Shown here: positions 7,216 to 7,503 of the stretch, piece after piece | How the letters are laid out: every line of letters begins with the position of its first letter | Numbering within the stretch: the first letter of the stretch is position 1 | Source of the DNA: Betaproteobacteria bacterium | GTDB taxonomy: Bacteria; Pseudomonadota; Gammaproteobacteria; Burkholderiales; SG8-41 | NCBI GenBank assembly: GCA_021732805.1 | Contig: JAKFUJ010000198.1 | Span: forward strand, 1-7,503 | Direction: 5' to 3' | DNA length: 7,503 nucleotides | The notes under the pieces: generated by a model | The model's database searches: none | What the model was told of the DNA's origin: nothing | What the model saw: the letters and a program-made list of their open reading frames with translations, nothing else | Made by a program: the position numbers and the translations under genes

Positions 7216-7230
7216 GCACTCCCCTGGTGC
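7216..7230. promoter_or_regulatory. NtrC-type enhancer site
   Basis: GCACTCCCCTGGTGC fits the NtrC (GlnG) binding pattern GCACY-N5-GGTGC exactly, and the symmetry extends to GCGCAC/GTGCGC (7214-7232). Its centre lies about 109 bp upstream of the start predicted from the sigma-54 promoter, a typical enhancer distance. NtrC-P binding here would link the operon to nitrogen starvation. Confidence 0.7.
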
Positions 7231-7234
7231 GCCG

Positions 7235-7249
7235 GCACTCATCCAGGGC
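7235..7249. promoter_or_regulatory. Possible second, weaker NtrC site
   Basis: GCACTCATCCAGGGC has a perfect left half-site GCACT and a partial right half (AGGGC against GGTGC). Its centre is 19 bp, about two helical turns, from the strong site, so the two could be occupied cooperatively on one DNA face, as at other NtrC enhancers. It overlaps a 10-bp palindrome GGGCATGCCC (7246-7255), so it could also be chance. Confidence 0.35.
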
Positions 7250-7287
7250 ATGCCCGGAGACAGCGTATGATTCGCGCAAATGTCTTT

Positions 7288-7363
7288 TATTGAGTATTCC
7301 CAAAAACATGACAGCCTCGTCAGAGGCATGTTTTTGTCATTATTTATGAAATTTTCAATAATT
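7288..7363. repeat. 76-bp hairpin-bearing repeat, copy 2
   Basis: This copy is a direct repeat of 2958-3033. The first 53 bp are identical and four substitutions lie in the last 23 bp. The ends TTATTGA/TCAATAA form a 7-bp inverted repeat here, and the internal stem-loop is at 7302-7335. It lies between the NtrC site and the plus-strand gene, so it is not at a gene end. This argues that it is a dispersed element rather than simply the terminator of an operon. Confidence 0.9.
7334..7362 (+). promoter_or_regulatory. Possible sigma-70 promoter carried by repeat copy 2
   Basis: TTGTCA (7334-7339) and AATAAT (7357-7362) each match the -35 and -10 consensus at five of six positions and are separated by 17 bp. 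They point to the plus-strand gene, with a start near 7369. The leader before the ATG at 7380 would be only about 11 bases, with no Shine-Dalgarno sequence, which lowers confidence. The same hexamers and spacing exist in copy 1 (3004-3009 and 3027-3032), antisense to the binding-protein gene. Confidence 0.4.
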
Positions 7364-7379
7364 CGAATTGCCGATGCTG

Positions 7380-7503
7380 ATGAAAACCCTGTGTAACCTT
7401 CCCGCGTGGCTGTTGGCCGCTGCTGCATCGTTTGCCTGCGCACAGACCCCGCAGGTCGTCGATGTACCCACCCGCGCCGGTGTCACGCAGCGCATCCTGG
7501 TCA
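7380..7503 (+). CDS. N-terminus of an exported protein of unknown function, cut off by window edge
   Basis: The open frame runs from ATG 7380 (or ATG 7374, two codons earlier) to the window end without a stop. The translation starts MKTLCNLPAWLLAAAASFAC followed by AQTP, a typical signal peptide: a Lys, a hydrophobic core, and small residues before a likely cleavage at ACA-Q. The mature part begins with VVDVPTRAGVTQRILV, which faintly recalls the first strand of exported alpha/beta hydrolases, but 24 residues are too few to assign a family. No good Shine-Dalgarno sequence is seen. It is divergent from the operon, and a repeat with a possible promoter lies directly upstream. Confidence 0.7.
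   Translation, partial: MKTLCNLPAWLLAAAASFACAQTPQVVDVPTRAGVTQRILV

Noticed and set aside
2958..7363. Composite transposon or CRISPR made of the two repeats
   Set aside because: No transposase or cas gene lies between or beside the copies, the repeats are 4.3 kb apart with only two copies, and no target duplications are evident.

Overview
The window looks like a chromosomal segment of a GC-rich proteobacterium, most likely a betaproteobacterium. This is inferred from the release factor 3 sequence, the codon and base composition, and a clear sigma-54/NtrC-type control region; no rRNA or other phylogenetic marker is present. Almost all coding is on the minus strand.

Layout, left to right. Positions 1-1487 hold prfC (release factor 3, minus strand, cut off at its C-terminus by the window edge), with its own promoter just upstream. 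Positions 1677-7088 (or 7112) hold one tightly packed minus-strand operon. In transcription order it encodes an SsuB/TauB-type ABC ATPase, an SsuC/TauC-type permease, an HdrB/GlpC-like iron-sulfur protein, an NMT1/SsuA-type periplasmic binding protein, then three small genes of the nitrile hydratase/thiocyanate hydrolase family: the beta subunit split into separate N-terminal and C-terminal halves, followed by a cobalt-type alpha subunit. Most junctions are stop/start overlaps (ATGA, GTGA, TGATG) or directly abutting (TGAATG). Positions 7113-7379 are a regulatory intergenic region. On the plus strand a secreted protein of unknown function begins near 7380 and runs off the window.

How the genes fit together (inference): the divergent intergenic region carries a near-perfect sigma-54 promoter pointing into the operon and, about 110 bp upstream of the predicted transcription start, a perfect match to the NtrC half-site pattern. 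That is the normal arrangement for nitrogen-starvation control. The transporter plus the metallo-hydratase then read as a nitrogen-scavenging module that imports a small nitrile, or thiocyanate, and hydrates it in the cytoplasm. The embedded HdrB-like protein is not a known part of nitrile hydratase or thiocyanate hydrolase systems, and its role is open. No amidase, cyanase or dedicated hydratase activator gene is in the window.

A 76-bp repeat with an internal hairpin occurs twice as a direct repeat exactly 4330 bp apart (2958-3033 and 7288-7363; 72 of 76 positions identical). One copy lies between the binding-protein gene and the hydratase genes and supplies the last codons and stop of the binding protein. 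The other lies in the divergent intergenic region, where it carries a plausible promoter for the plus-strand gene.
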